Source: Salipiger abyssi (GTDB lineage: Bacteria; Pseudomonadota; Alphaproteobacteria; Rhodobacterales; Rhodobacteraceae). Taken from it: a DNA stretch of 64,000 nucleotides. Position numbers and translations under genes: made by a program. The stretch covers positions 1 through 64,000 of the forward strand of contig NZ_JAEKIS010000002.1 of the NCBI RefSeq assembly GCF_017311415.1, written 5' to 3'. Within the stretch, counting starts at the first letter, position 1. Every line of letters begins with the position of its first letter. Shown here piece after piece: positions 43,245 through 50,541 of the stretch. Under the pieces are notes generated by a model. The model was not told where the DNA came from and searched no databases. It was given only the letters and a program-made list of their open reading frames with translations.

Positions 43245-43847
43245 GTGAGCATTGCCGAAAACACCGGCCGGGGGGCAGCGCCCTCCGGTTCCGGAGACCA
43301 GCTCTGGGATCCGGTCGTGCGCGTCCTGCACTGGGCGCTGGTGATCGCCTTTGCCGCCGCCTGGGGGCTGGGCAAGTTCGGGCCGTCGCAGATGACGCTG
43401 CATTTCTATGCCGGCTACACCGTCGCCGGGATCGTGCTGCTGCGCGTGGTCTGGGGCTTTGTCGGGCCGCGCACCGCGCGGTTTGCGAGCTTTGTGAAGG
43501 GGCCGCGCGCGGTGCTGGCTTATGCGCGCCAGATGCCCGCGCGCAAGCCGTCCAATAGCTGGGGGCACAATCCGGTGGGCGCGCTCTTTGTCGTGGGTGT
43601 GCTGTTTGTGCTCGCCTTGCAGGTGCTCTCGGGGCTGCTGGCCGATCCGGAGGATTACGTCAATGTCGGGCCGCTGGCGCAATATGTCTCGGCGGATATC
43701 ACCCGCAAGGCGCTGGCGCTGCACGAACCGCTCTCGACGCTGCTGCTGATCATGGTGATCGGCCATATCGCCGCCATCGGGTTTTACCGCCGCTGGAAGG
43801 GCGAAGACCTGATCACCCCGATGATCACCGGTCGCAAGAAAGGGTAA
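43245..43847 (+). CDS. Cytochrome b561 family membrane protein
   Basis: The 200-residue product has four membrane helices with heme-ligand histidines (VVRVLHWALVIAF, LHFYAGYTVAG, KALALHEPLSTLL, VIGHIAAIGFYRRW). It is of the Ni,Fe-hydrogenase I cytochrome-b/b561 type and likely passes quinol electrons to the c-type cytochrome encoded directly upstream. GTG is the start codon. The same class of domain is fused to YceI in the gene at 232-1428. Confidence 0.9.
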   Translation: MSIAENTGRGAAPSGSGDQLWDPVVRVLHWALVIAFAAAWGLGKFGPSQMTLHFYAGYTVAGIVLLRVVWGFVGPRTARFASFVKGPRAVLAYARQMPARKPSNSWGHNPVGALFVVGVLFVLALQVLSGLLADPEDYVNVGPLAQYVSADITRKALALHEPLSTLLLIMVIGHIAAIGFYRRWKGEDLITPMITGRKKG

Positions 43848-43877
43848 GGCGGGATTTCCCGCCGCCCGTTTCCCCGC

Positions 43878-44150
43878 TCAGACCTCGGATTTCGCCTTGG
43901 CCTTGCGCGGCTTGGCAGCTTTTTTCTCGGCGGTTTTCGCCTTTGCCTTGGGCTTTTCGGCCGCCGCCTTCGCCTTGGCGCCGGCCTTCTTCGCCGCCGG
44001 CTTGCGCTTGGGTTTCGGCGCGGCGTCGCTCAGGCTGGCGCTGGCCTCGGCCCAGTGCAGGGCCTGCTTGCCCTCTGGGCAGCCTTCGTTGAGCCACAGG
44101 AAATAGGCCGCTTCGGCGATCTGGGCCTCGGTGGGGGCGGCAGTGCTCAT
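43878..44150 (-). CDS. DUF2934 protein with a lysine/alanine-rich tail
   Basis: This encodes a 90-residue protein. Its first 35 residues (EAQIAEAAYFLWLNEGCPEG...HWAEA) match the DUF2934 motif. The rest is almost entirely Lys, Ala and Pro (KPKRKPAAKKAGAKAKAAAE), like histone H1-type tails, suggesting DNA binding. The ATG at 44150 has AGGAAG upstream. It is convergent with the cytochrome b561 gene, 30 bases away. Confidence 0.78.
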   Translation of the reverse strand: MSTAAPTEAQIAEAAYFLWLNEGCPEGKQALHWAEASASLSDAAPKPKRKPAAKKAGAKAKAAAEKPKAKAKTAEKKAAKPRKAKAKSEV

Positions 44151-44341
44151 CCGCATCTTCCTCATCTTTAAAGTGAGTCGTAAAGCCGGTGAAAAACCGG
44201 AGGGTGTCAGTGTGCCACAGCCATGTCGCGGGGCAATGACGCGGCGGCATCCTTGCTGCGCGGCGTGACGATTTGCCCAACGGGATGGCACAGCCCGGCG
44301 CTTTGGGCTAAAGCCCGGGCAAAGCCGTTCGGAGACCAGGC

Positions 44342-45142
44342 GTGACGCAAAGAGCCAATATCATCTGCATCAAATGGGGCACGGCCTTTGGCCCGGAATA
44401 TGTCAACCGCCTCTATTCCGGGGTGCGGCGGCACATGTTGCGCCCGATCCGGTTCTTCTGCATGACCGAACATGCCGAGGGTCTGCACCCGGATGTGGAG
44501 ATCCTGCCGCTGCCGATCGAGCCCTTTGCCGAGCCCATGGCCGCCGCGCTCGCGGTGGCGAACCGGCAGGGGGCGATGCGCAAGGTGTCGCTCTTCCGGC
44601 CCGGGCTGGTGCCGGATCTGGAGGGGCCGTTCCTCGGCTTCGACCTGGATGTGGTGATCACCGGATCGCTCGACGAGATCCACGATCTGGCGCCCGGCAC
44701 CGTGGCGATGCGCCACGACTGGACGGAAAAGCGCAAGGGCCGGCCCACCGGTCACGGCTCGGTCTTCCGCTTCGATCCGGCCCAGCACGGGTTTCTCTAC
44801 GAGGATCTGGCGGCCAATGCCTATGCAGAGGTGGAAAAGGCGCGCGGCTCCGAGCAGCGCTATACCAGCCACAAGGCGATGGATCGCGGCGTTTTCACCT
44901 ATATCCCCGAGCCCTGGGTGGTGTCGTTCAAGTATGACTGCAACCCGTTCCCGGGAAACTGGTTGCACGCGCCGCGCCTGCCGGACGACGCCCGCGTCGT
45001 CTGCTTCCACGGGCATCCGAAAATGACCGAGGCGCTCGACGGTTACAGCGGCAGCTTCATCCGCCATTCCAAGCCCTGCGACTGGCTGCGCGAGCACTGG
45101 ATAGAGCGGGCGGTCGCCGATCTCGGCCCGGACTGGGCCTGA
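44342..45142 (+). CDS. Glycosyltransferase-like protein
   Basis: The 266-residue protein has a Rossmann-type start (RANIICIKWGTAFGPEYVNRLY) and a DxD-like motif in LGFDLDVVITGSLDE, as in family-8-like glycosyltransferases. HGSVFRF and CFHGHPKM could complete a metal/nucleotide-sugar site. No membrane helix is present. Neighbours do not suggest an acceptor. The GTG start is the only good one in the 191-base gap after the divergent DUF2934 gene. Confidence 0.7.
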   Translation: MTQRANIICIKWGTAFGPEYVNRLYSGVRRHMLRPIRFFCMTEHAEGLHPDVEILPLPIEPFAEPMAAALAVANRQGAMRKVSLFRPGLVPDLEGPFLGFDLDVVITGSLDEIHDLAPGTVAMRHDWTEKRKGRPTGHGSVFRFDPAQHGFLYEDLAANAYAEVEKARGSEQRYTSHKAMDRGVFTYIPEPWVVSFKYDCNPFPGNWLHAPRLPDDARVVCFHGHPKMTEALDGYSGSFIRHSKPCDWLREHWIERAVADLGPDWA

Positions 45143-45224
45143 GCGGCTTCGAAGGCTTGCCCCGCCCCGCGCGGGCAGGGTAAGAGCGAGGCCACGAAAG
45201 AAGTCTGAGGGAAGGGCAGTGCGC

Positions 45225-46484
45225 ATGCGTCGCGTCGTTGTTACCGGGCTGGGGCTGGTCACACCCCTGGCAGACGGTGTGGAAAAGAGCTGGGAACGGA
45301 TCCTTGACGGGCAGTCGGGCGCCGGCCCGATCACCGGGTTCGATCCCGAGGGGCTGGTCACGACCTATGCCTGCGAAGTGCCGCTTGGCGACGGGTCGGA
45401 CGGCACCTTCAATGCCGACACCTACATGGAGCCGAAGGAGCAGCGCAAGGTCGACACCTTCATCCTCTTCGGCATGGCCGCCGCCGATCAGGCGGTGAAG
45501 GATTCCGGCTGGATGCCCACCGACAAGGAAGAGCTCGAACGCACCGGCGTTCTGATCGGTTCCGGCATCGGCGGGCTGAATTCCATCGCCAACACCGCCG
45601 TGATGATGGAGGCCAAGGGCCCGCGCCGCGTGTCGCCCTTCTTTGTGCCCGGCGCGCTGATCAACCTGATTTCCGGTCAGGTGTCGATCCGCTACGGCTT
45701 CAAGGGGCCGAACCATTCGGTGGTGACCGCCTGTTCCACCGGCGCCCATGCCATCGGCGACGCGATGCGGCTGATCAAATACGGCGATGCCGACGTGATG
45801 GTCGCGGGCGGCGCCGAGGCGGCGATCTGCAAGATCGGCATCGCCGGCTTTAACGCCTGCAAGGCGCTCTCGACCAAGCGCGCCGACGATCCGCAAAAGG
45901 CCAGCCGGCCCTATGACGCCGACCGCGACGGGTTCGTTATGGGCGAGGGCGCGGGCATCGTCGTGCTGGAGGAATACGAGCACGCCAAGGCGCGCGGCGC
46001 CAAGATCTATGCCGAAGTGCTTGGCTATGGCCTCTCGGGCGACGCCTATCACATCACCGCGCCCTCCGAGGATGGCGAGGGCGGCGAGCGCTCCATGCGC
46101 GCGGCGCTGAAATCCGCCGGGCTGAGCCCGGAAGACATCGACTATATCAACGCGCATGGCACCTCGACCATGGCCGACACGATCGAGCTTGGCGCGGTCG
46201 AGCGGCTGCTGGGCGATCACGCGGCCAATGTCACCATGTCCTCCACGAAATCCGCCACCGGCCACCTTCTGGGGGCGGCGGGCGCGATTGAGGCGATCTT
46301 TTCGATCCTGGCGATCCGCGATCAGGTCGCGCCGCCGACGATCAACCTCGACAACCCGGCGGTGGAGACCCCCATCGACCTGGCGCCCAATGCCAAGCGC
46401 GAACGCAAGATCACCCATGCGCTGTCGAACTCCTTCGGATTCGGCGGGACCAATGCCAGCGTGATCTTCGGAAAGGCCGAATAA
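45225..46484 (+). CDS. fabF: 3-oxoacyl-ACP synthase II
   Basis: FabF condenses malonyl-ACP with acyl-ACP and controls unsaturated-chain elongation. The 419-residue thiolase-fold enzyme has the catalytic Cys170 in VVTACSTGAHAIG and the two histidines in INAHGTSTMADT and SATGHLLGAAG. The ATG at 45225 is eight bases from GAAGGG; the GTG at 45219 is too close to it. mltG starts immediately after the TAA stop. Confidence 0.96.
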   Translation: MRRVVVTGLGLVTPLADGVEKSWERILDGQSGAGPITGFDPEGLVTTYACEVPLGDGSDGTFNADTYMEPKEQRKVDTFILFGMAAADQAVKDSGWMPTDKEELERTGVLIGSGIGGLNSIANTAVMMEAKGPRRVSPFFVPGALINLISGQVSIRYGFKGPNHSVVTACSTGAHAIGDAMRLIKYGDADVMVAGGAEAAICKIGIAGFNACKALSTKRADDPQKASRPYDADRDGFVMGEGAGIVVLEEYEHAKARGAKIYAEVLGYGLSGDAYHITAPSEDGEGGERSMRAALKSAGLSPEDIDYINAHGTSTMADTIELGAVERLLGDHAANVTMSSTKSATGHLLGAAGAIEAIFSILAIRDQVAPPTINLDNPAVETPIDLAPNAKRERKITHALSNSFGFGGTNASVIFGKAE

Positions 46485-47648
46485 ATGTGGCGAAGCGTCG
46501 CCTCCAACGCGCTGACCTTTCTGGTGGTGCTGGTCTTCCTGTTCGGCGGTGTGCTGATCTGGGCGCAGAACGAGTATTCGGCGGAAGGCCCGCTGGATGC
46601 GGCGATCTGCCTTCAGGTCAATCGCGGCAGCAATTTCACCCGCGTCTCCGAGGATCTGGAGGGACAGGGCGCGATCTCGTCGGGCACGATCTTTCGCCTC
46701 GGCGCGGATTATGCCGACAAGACAGGGGATCTCAAGGCGGGCTCCTACCTGGTGCCCGAGCGCGCCTCGATGTCGGAGATCACCGAGATCGTCACCCGTG
46801 GCGGCGCCTCGACCTGCGGCACCGAGGTGGTCTACCGCATCGGCGTGACCCGCGCAGAGGTGCAGGTGCGCGAGCTCGATCCGTCCGTCGGGCGCTATGA
46901 GGAGGTGCTGGAATTCGATCCCGGCGCCGAAGAGATCCCGGCCGCCTATGAGGATTTCAAATCCGCTGTCGGCACCCGTTTCCGCATCGCGCTGGCCGAA
47001 GGCGTGACGAGCTGGCAGGTCGTCGAGGAGCTGAAACAGGTTGATGTGCTGGAGGGCGAGGTGGCCGAGCTACCCGTAGAGGGCTCGCTGGCGCCCGACA
47101 GCTACGAGGTGGTTGTGGGCGACGACCGCGCCGGGCTGATCGAGCGCATGCAGAACGCGCAGGAGGTCATCCTCGCCAATGCCTGGGCGAACCGCGCCGA
47201 TGGGCTGCCCTACGAGACGCCGGAGGAGGCGCTCACCATGGCCTCCATCGTCGAAAAGGAGACTGGCGGCGCAGAGGAACGCCCGCTGGTGGCCAGCGTT
47301 TTCGTCAACCGGCTAGAGCGCGGCATGCGGCTGCAAACGGACCCGACAGTGATCTATGGCATTACCCAGGGGCAGGGTCCGCTGGGGCGTGGGCTGCGCC
47401 AGTCCGAGCTTCGCCGCGAGACGCCCTACAATACCTATGTGATCGCCGGTCTGCCGCCGACGCCCATCGCCAACCCGGGCCGCGCCAGTATCGAGGCGGC
47501 GCTGAACCCGGCGGACTCCGATTACATCTATTTCGTCGCCAAGACCCTGGATCCTGCGGATGGGCACAATTTCGCGGAAACGCTCGACGCGCATAACCGC
47601 AATGTCGCCGCCTATCGCCGGCTCGAGGCGGAGCAGGCCAACCAGTAA
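46485..47648 (+). CDS. mltG: Endolytic murein transglycosylase MltG
   Basis: MltG cuts nascent glycan strands in the inner membrane and so helps set glycan length. The 387-residue protein has one N-terminal membrane helix (LTFLVVLVFLFGGVLIW), a LysM-like region and the YceG catalytic domain with MASIVEKETG, carrying the catalytic Glu, and YGITQGQGPLGRGL. There are zero bases between the fabF stop and this ATG, implying coupled translation. Confidence 0.95.
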   Translation: MWRSVASNALTFLVVLVFLFGGVLIWAQNEYSAEGPLDAAICLQVNRGSNFTRVSEDLEGQGAISSGTIFRLGADYADKTGDLKAGSYLVPERASMSEITEIVTRGGASTCGTEVVYRIGVTRAEVQVRELDPSVGRYEEVLEFDPGAEEIPAAYEDFKSAVGTRFRIALAEGVTSWQVVEELKQVDVLEGEVAELPVEGSLAPDSYEVVVGDDRAGLIERMQNAQEVILANAWANRADGLPYETPEEALTMASIVEKETGGAEERPLVASVFVNRLERGMRLQTDPTVIYGITQGQGPLGRGLRQSELRRETPYNTYVIAGLPPTPIANPGRASIEAALNPADSDYIYFVAKTLDPADGHNFAETLDAHNRNVAAYRRLEAEQANQ

Positions 47649-47765
47649 GGCGCCCGCCCGCATTCGGGGCAGGTCAGAGAACCGCGGGCGGGATCGGGCA
47701 ACCGGTTCCGCCCGTTGACGTTTCTCAGGCTTGGGGGCGCGCGCAGGCTCTGCTAAGGCAGGGCC

Positions 47766-48662
47766 ATGTCGCAGGATCGGATCGTTCTTATCGCCACGGT
47801 GATCGTGGCCCTGAGCGGGGTGCTCTGGGGGGTCTATTGGCTGCCGGTGCGCGCCATGGTGGCGCGCGGCCTGCCCGGCGCTTGGGGCACGGTGTTTGCC
47901 ACCGGTGTGGCAACGCTGGTGCTGGGTCCGCTGGTGCTGCCGCGCTGGCGCGATCTGATCCGGGCAGGGCCCGTGGCGCTCTGCGCCATCGCAATCGCGG
48001 GGGCGGCCTTCACGCTCTATTCCATCGGGCTGGTCTATGGCAGGGTGGCGATCATCATCCTGCTCTATTTCCTCACCCCTGTCTGGAGCACGCTGATCGG
48101 CCGCTATGTCATGGGCTGGCACACGCCGGTGCTGCGCATCGCGGCGGTCGGGCTGGGGCTTCTCGGCCTGGTGGTGATGTTGAGCGCCGGCGGCGAGGCG
48201 CCGTTGCCACGCGGTGCGGGCGAGTGGATGGCACTGATCTCCGGGCTGATGTGGTCGCTCGGCACCACGGGCATCCGCGCCAGATCGACGCTCGGGCCGC
48301 TGCCGGCGTCCTTCGTCTTTGCCGCGGGGGCGACGGTGACCGGGCTGACGCTGGCGCCGGTCTTCGATCCCTGGCCCGAGGGCCTGTCGCCCTGGGCGGA
48401 TCCCGTGCTGATCGGGCTGGCACTGGGGACGGGCGTTGTCTGGTGGGGGCTATCGCTGGTCCTGCTGATGTGGGCGACGCTGCGGCTCGACCCGGCGCGG
48501 GTGGGCATTTTGTTGCAGGCCGAGGTGCTGGTCGGTGCGCTTTCGGCGGCGCTGCTGGCGGGCGAGCATCTGCACCCGCTTGAGATCGCCGGCGGCGCGC
48601 TGGTGGTCGCGGCGGGCCTGCTGGAGGTCTGGCCGGTGCGGCGGCGGGCGCGGGTCGAGTAG
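47766..48662 (+). CDS. EamA/DMT family transporter
   Basis: The 298-residue membrane protein has about ten helices in two EamA repeats (ALSGVLWGVYWLPVRAM, and a second half starting GLMWSLGTTGIRAR). The substrate of such drug/metabolite exporters cannot be read from sequence. Its last 26 codons reappear in decayed form at 48717-48774. Confidence 0.87.
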   Translation: MSQDRIVLIATVIVALSGVLWGVYWLPVRAMVARGLPGAWGTVFATGVATLVLGPLVLPRWRDLIRAGPVALCAIAIAGAAFTLYSIGLVYGRVAIIILLYFLTPVWSTLIGRYVMGWHTPVLRIAAVGLGLLGLVVMLSAGGEAPLPRGAGEWMALISGLMWSLGTTGIRARSTLGPLPASFVFAAGATVTGLTLAPVFDPWPEGLSPWADPVLIGLALGTGVVWWGLSLVLLMWATLRLDPARVGILLQAEVLVGALSAALLAGEHLHPLEIAGGALVVAAGLLEVWPVRRRARVE

Positions 48663-48669
48663 GTTGGAC

Positions 48670-48694
48670 GGTGGGCAGGATTGCCCACCCTACA
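48670..48694. repeat. GGTGGGCA palindromic repeat, copy 4
   Basis: GGTGGGCAGGATTGCCCACC followed by CTACA, eight bases after the EamA stop codon. A second copy in the same direction follows at 48781. Confidence 0.7.
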
Positions 48695-48716
48695 GAGAGC
48701 GTCTGCAACCGCCGGG

Positions 48717-48774
48717 GATCGTGGGAGCGGCGCTGGTGGTCTGGCGGGGGCGGCGGCGGGCGCGGATCATTTAG
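48717..48774 (+). pseudogene. Decayed duplicate of the EamA gene 3-prime end
   Basis: Codon by codon this tract (ATC GTG GGA GCG GCG CTG GTG GTC TGG ... ending TAG) matches the last codons of the EamA gene (from 48585), apart from a seven-codon deletion and a few changes. Both versions stop with TAG and are followed within eight bases by a GGTGGGCA repeat. It encodes no full domain and is best seen as a remnant of a local duplication of about 85-110 bases. Confidence 0.6.
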
Positions 48775-48780
48775 ACGCAT

Positions 48781-48803
48781 GGTGGGCAGATTGCCCACCT
48801 TGT
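48781..48803. repeat. GGTGGGCA palindromic repeat, copy 5
   Basis: GGTGGGCAGATTGCCCACC followed by TTGTA, the same direction as copy 4, ending 30 bases before the promoter of the cysteine leader ORF. Confidence 0.65.
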
Positions 48804-48833
48804 AACGCAGGCTGACGGCACCGGGGATATGTC

Positions 48834-48863
48834 TGGACAGGACGGGCGCGATGCCGCTATAGA
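48834..48863 (+). promoter_or_regulatory. Promoter of the cysS leader ORF, predicted leaderless
   Basis: TGGACA (48834-48839) and TATAGA (48858-48863) are 18 bases apart. The expected start point, seven bases after the -10 box, is the A of the ATG at 48870. No ribosome binding site precedes that ATG, consistent with a leaderless transcript. Confidence 0.6.
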
Positions 48864-48869
48864 GCCGCC

Positions 48870-48917
48870 ATGACCACGCAAGCGACCCTCATCCGGATTT
48901 GCTGCATTACCTGCTGA
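48870..48917 (+). CDS. Cysteine-rich leader peptide upstream of cysS (15 codons)
   Basis: ATG ACC ACG CAA GCG ACC CTC ATC CGG ATT TGC TGC ATT ACC TGC TGA encodes [15 protein letters not shown]. Three of the last five sense codons are cysteine, a rare residue, and the downstream gene charges tRNA with cysteine. The ORF starts at the predicted transcription start and stops four bases before a hairpin. This is the layout of amino-acid-responsive leader peptides such as those of trp and his operons, and of the leaderless Cys-rich small ORFs described upstream of sulfur genes in mycobacteria. Translation is not proven. Confidence 0.6.
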   Translation: MTTQATLIRICCITC

Positions 48918-48921
48918 CATC

Positions 48922-48939
48922 TGTCGGGTCCTTCCGACA
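48922..48939 (+). promoter_or_regulatory. Hairpin of the cysS leader, loop complementary to the cysS ribosome site
   Basis: TGTCGG (48922-48927) and CCGACA (48934-48939) form a perfect 6-bp stem. The loop GTCCTT contains TCCTT, the exact complement of AAGGA (49006-49010) in the cysS ribosome binding site. A ribosome paused on the last Cys codon of the leader ORF would cover the left arm. No T-run follows, so control of translation or Rho access is likelier than intrinsic termination. Confidence 0.5.
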
Positions 48940-49017
48940 AACGGCGGGCCGGTCTTCTATTCCCATCCAGAACCGAAGTTGCTACTCCCGCCGCGACCCT
49001 GTGCCAAGGAGCGCGCT

Positions 49018-50394
49018 ATGGACATCTGGCTGACCAATTCCCGCACCCGCAAGAAGGAGCGTTTCGAGCCCATCGACGCGGAGAATGTGCGGATCTATGT
49101 CTGCGGCCCCACGGTCTATGACCGGGCGCATCTGGGCAATGCCCGGCCCGCCATCGTCTTCGACGTGCTGTTCCGGCTGATGCGGCAGGTCTACGGGCCC
49201 GATCACGTCACCTATGTGCGCAACTTCACCGATGTGGACGACAAGATCAACGCGCGGGCCGAGGCCTCGGGGCGCAGCATCGGCGAGATCACCGCCGAGA
49301 CCACGCAATGGTATCTCGACGATATGGCCGCCGTGGGAGTGATGCAGCCCACCCATATGCCGCGCGCCACCGAATATATCGCTCAGATGATCGCGATGAT
49401 CTCGGACCTGATCGAGCGCGGCCATGCCTATGAGGCCGAGGGCCATGTGCTCTTTGCGGTGGAGAGCTACACGCAATATGGCGCGCTGTCGGGCCGTTCG
49501 GTCGACGACATGATCGCCGGCGCAAGGGTCGAGGTGGCGCCCTACAAGCGCAACCCGATGGATTTCGTGCTGTGGAAACCGTCCTCGCCGGAGCTGCCGG
49601 GCTGGGAGAGCCCCTGGGGCCGCGGGCGTCCGGGCTGGCATATCGAGTGCTCGGCGATGAGCTACGAACTGCTGGGGGCAACCTTCGACATCCATGGCGG
49701 CGGCAACGACCTGATGTTCCCGCATCACGAGAACGAGATCGCCCAGAGCTGCTGCGCCCATCCCGAGGGCGGCTTTGCCAGGGTCTGGCTGCACAATGAG
49801 ATGTTGCAGGTCGAGGGCAAGAAGATGTCCAAGAGCCTGGGCAATTTCTTCACCGTGCACGATCTGCTGGAGGGCCATGACGGGTTGCCCGGCGTGCCGG
49901 GTGAGGTGATCCGTTTCGTGATGCTCTCGACGCATTATCGCCGACCGATGGACTGGACGGCGGAGAAGGCGGCGCAGGCGGAGGCGGTGCTGCGCAAATG
50001 GCGCGGGCTGGTGGACGGTGTCGAGGCCGGGCCGGTGCCCGAGGCGGTGCTGGCGGCGCTGGCCGACGATCTCAACACCGCCGGCGCGATTGCCGAGCTG
50101 CACCGGCTGGCGGGTGCCGGTGAGGCCCCGGCCCTGAAGGCCGGGGCGGGTCTGCTCGGCTTGCTGGAGCCGGAGCTGGGCGCCTGGGCCGAGGCCTCGG
50201 TGGATCTCTCGGGGCTGACGGCGCGGCTGGCGGAGCTGCGCGCACAGGCGATGCAGAGCAAGGATTTCTCCGAGGTGGACCGGATGAAGGCGGCGCTGAT
50301 CGACGCGGGCGTCGAGGTGCGCATGTCGAAAGCCGGGGTGGAGCTGCTGCCCGGCGCCGGGTTTGACGCGGCGAAGCTGGAGGGCCTGTCGTGA
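49018..50394 (+). CDS. cysS: Cysteinyl-tRNA synthetase
   Basis: CysS joins cysteine to its tRNA. The 458-residue class I synthetase has the zinc/cysteine site residue in [15 protein letters not shown] (Cys29, with the HIGH-like HLGN), a HENE zinc-ligand segment ([11 protein letters not shown]) and the KMSKS loop ([10 protein letters not shown]). The ATG at 49018 is six bases from AAGGAG. The 355-base region before it (48663-49017) holds repeats, a decayed gene end, and the candidate cysteine-sensing leader. Confidence 0.96.
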   Translation: MDIWLTNSRTRKKERFEPIDAENVRIYVCGPTVYDRAHLGNARPAIVFDVLFRLMRQVYGPDHVTYVRNFTDVDDKINARAEASGRSIGEITAETTQWYLDDMAAVGVMQPTHMPRATEYIAQMIAMISDLIERGHAYEAEGHVLFAVESYTQYGALSGRSVDDMIAGARVEVAPYKRNPMDFVLWKPSSPELPGWESPWGRGRPGWHIECSAMSYELLGATFDIHGGGNDLMFPHHENEIAQSCCAHPEGGFARVWLHNEMLQVEGKKMSKSLGNFFTVHDLLEGHDGLPGVPGEVIRFVMLSTHYRRPMDWTAEKAAQAEAVLRKWRGLVDGVEAGPVPEAVLAALADDLNTAGAIAELHRLAGAGEAPALKAGAGLLGLLEPELGAWAEASVDLSGLTARLAELRAQAMQSKDFSEVDRMKAALIDAGVEVRMSKAGVELLPGAGFDAAKLEGLS

Positions 50395-50400
50395 GGCCGG

Positions 50401-50446
50401 GCAACTCTTTTCGAAAAGAGTTGCAAATTCCTTCGAAGGAATTTGC
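50401..50446. repeat. Tandem palindrome element, copy 2
   Basis: Two perfect 24-base palindromes share two bases: one with arms GCAACTCTTTTC (50401-50424) and one with arms GCAAATTCCTTC (50423-50446), both centred on TTCGAA. The element starts six bases after the cysS stop, mirroring the position of copy 1 behind the DUF1499 gene. Confidence 0.75.
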
Positions 50447-50507
50447 TGCGATGTTGGTGCGCGCGGTGCACTTGACCGGCGCGGCAGCAGATGGCCTGGC
50501 CAGCGGG

Positions 50508-50528
50508 GAGTATTTGCGGAAAGATGAA
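50508..50528 (+). repeat. GAGTATTT-type repeat before cimA
   Basis: GAGTATTTGCGGAAAGATGAA runs directly into AGGAGGGGG, the ribosome site of cimA, ending 13 bases before its ATG. The copy before rsmA is placed in the same way relative to a start codon. Confidence 0.65.
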
Positions 50529-50541
50529 AGGAGGGGGCGTC

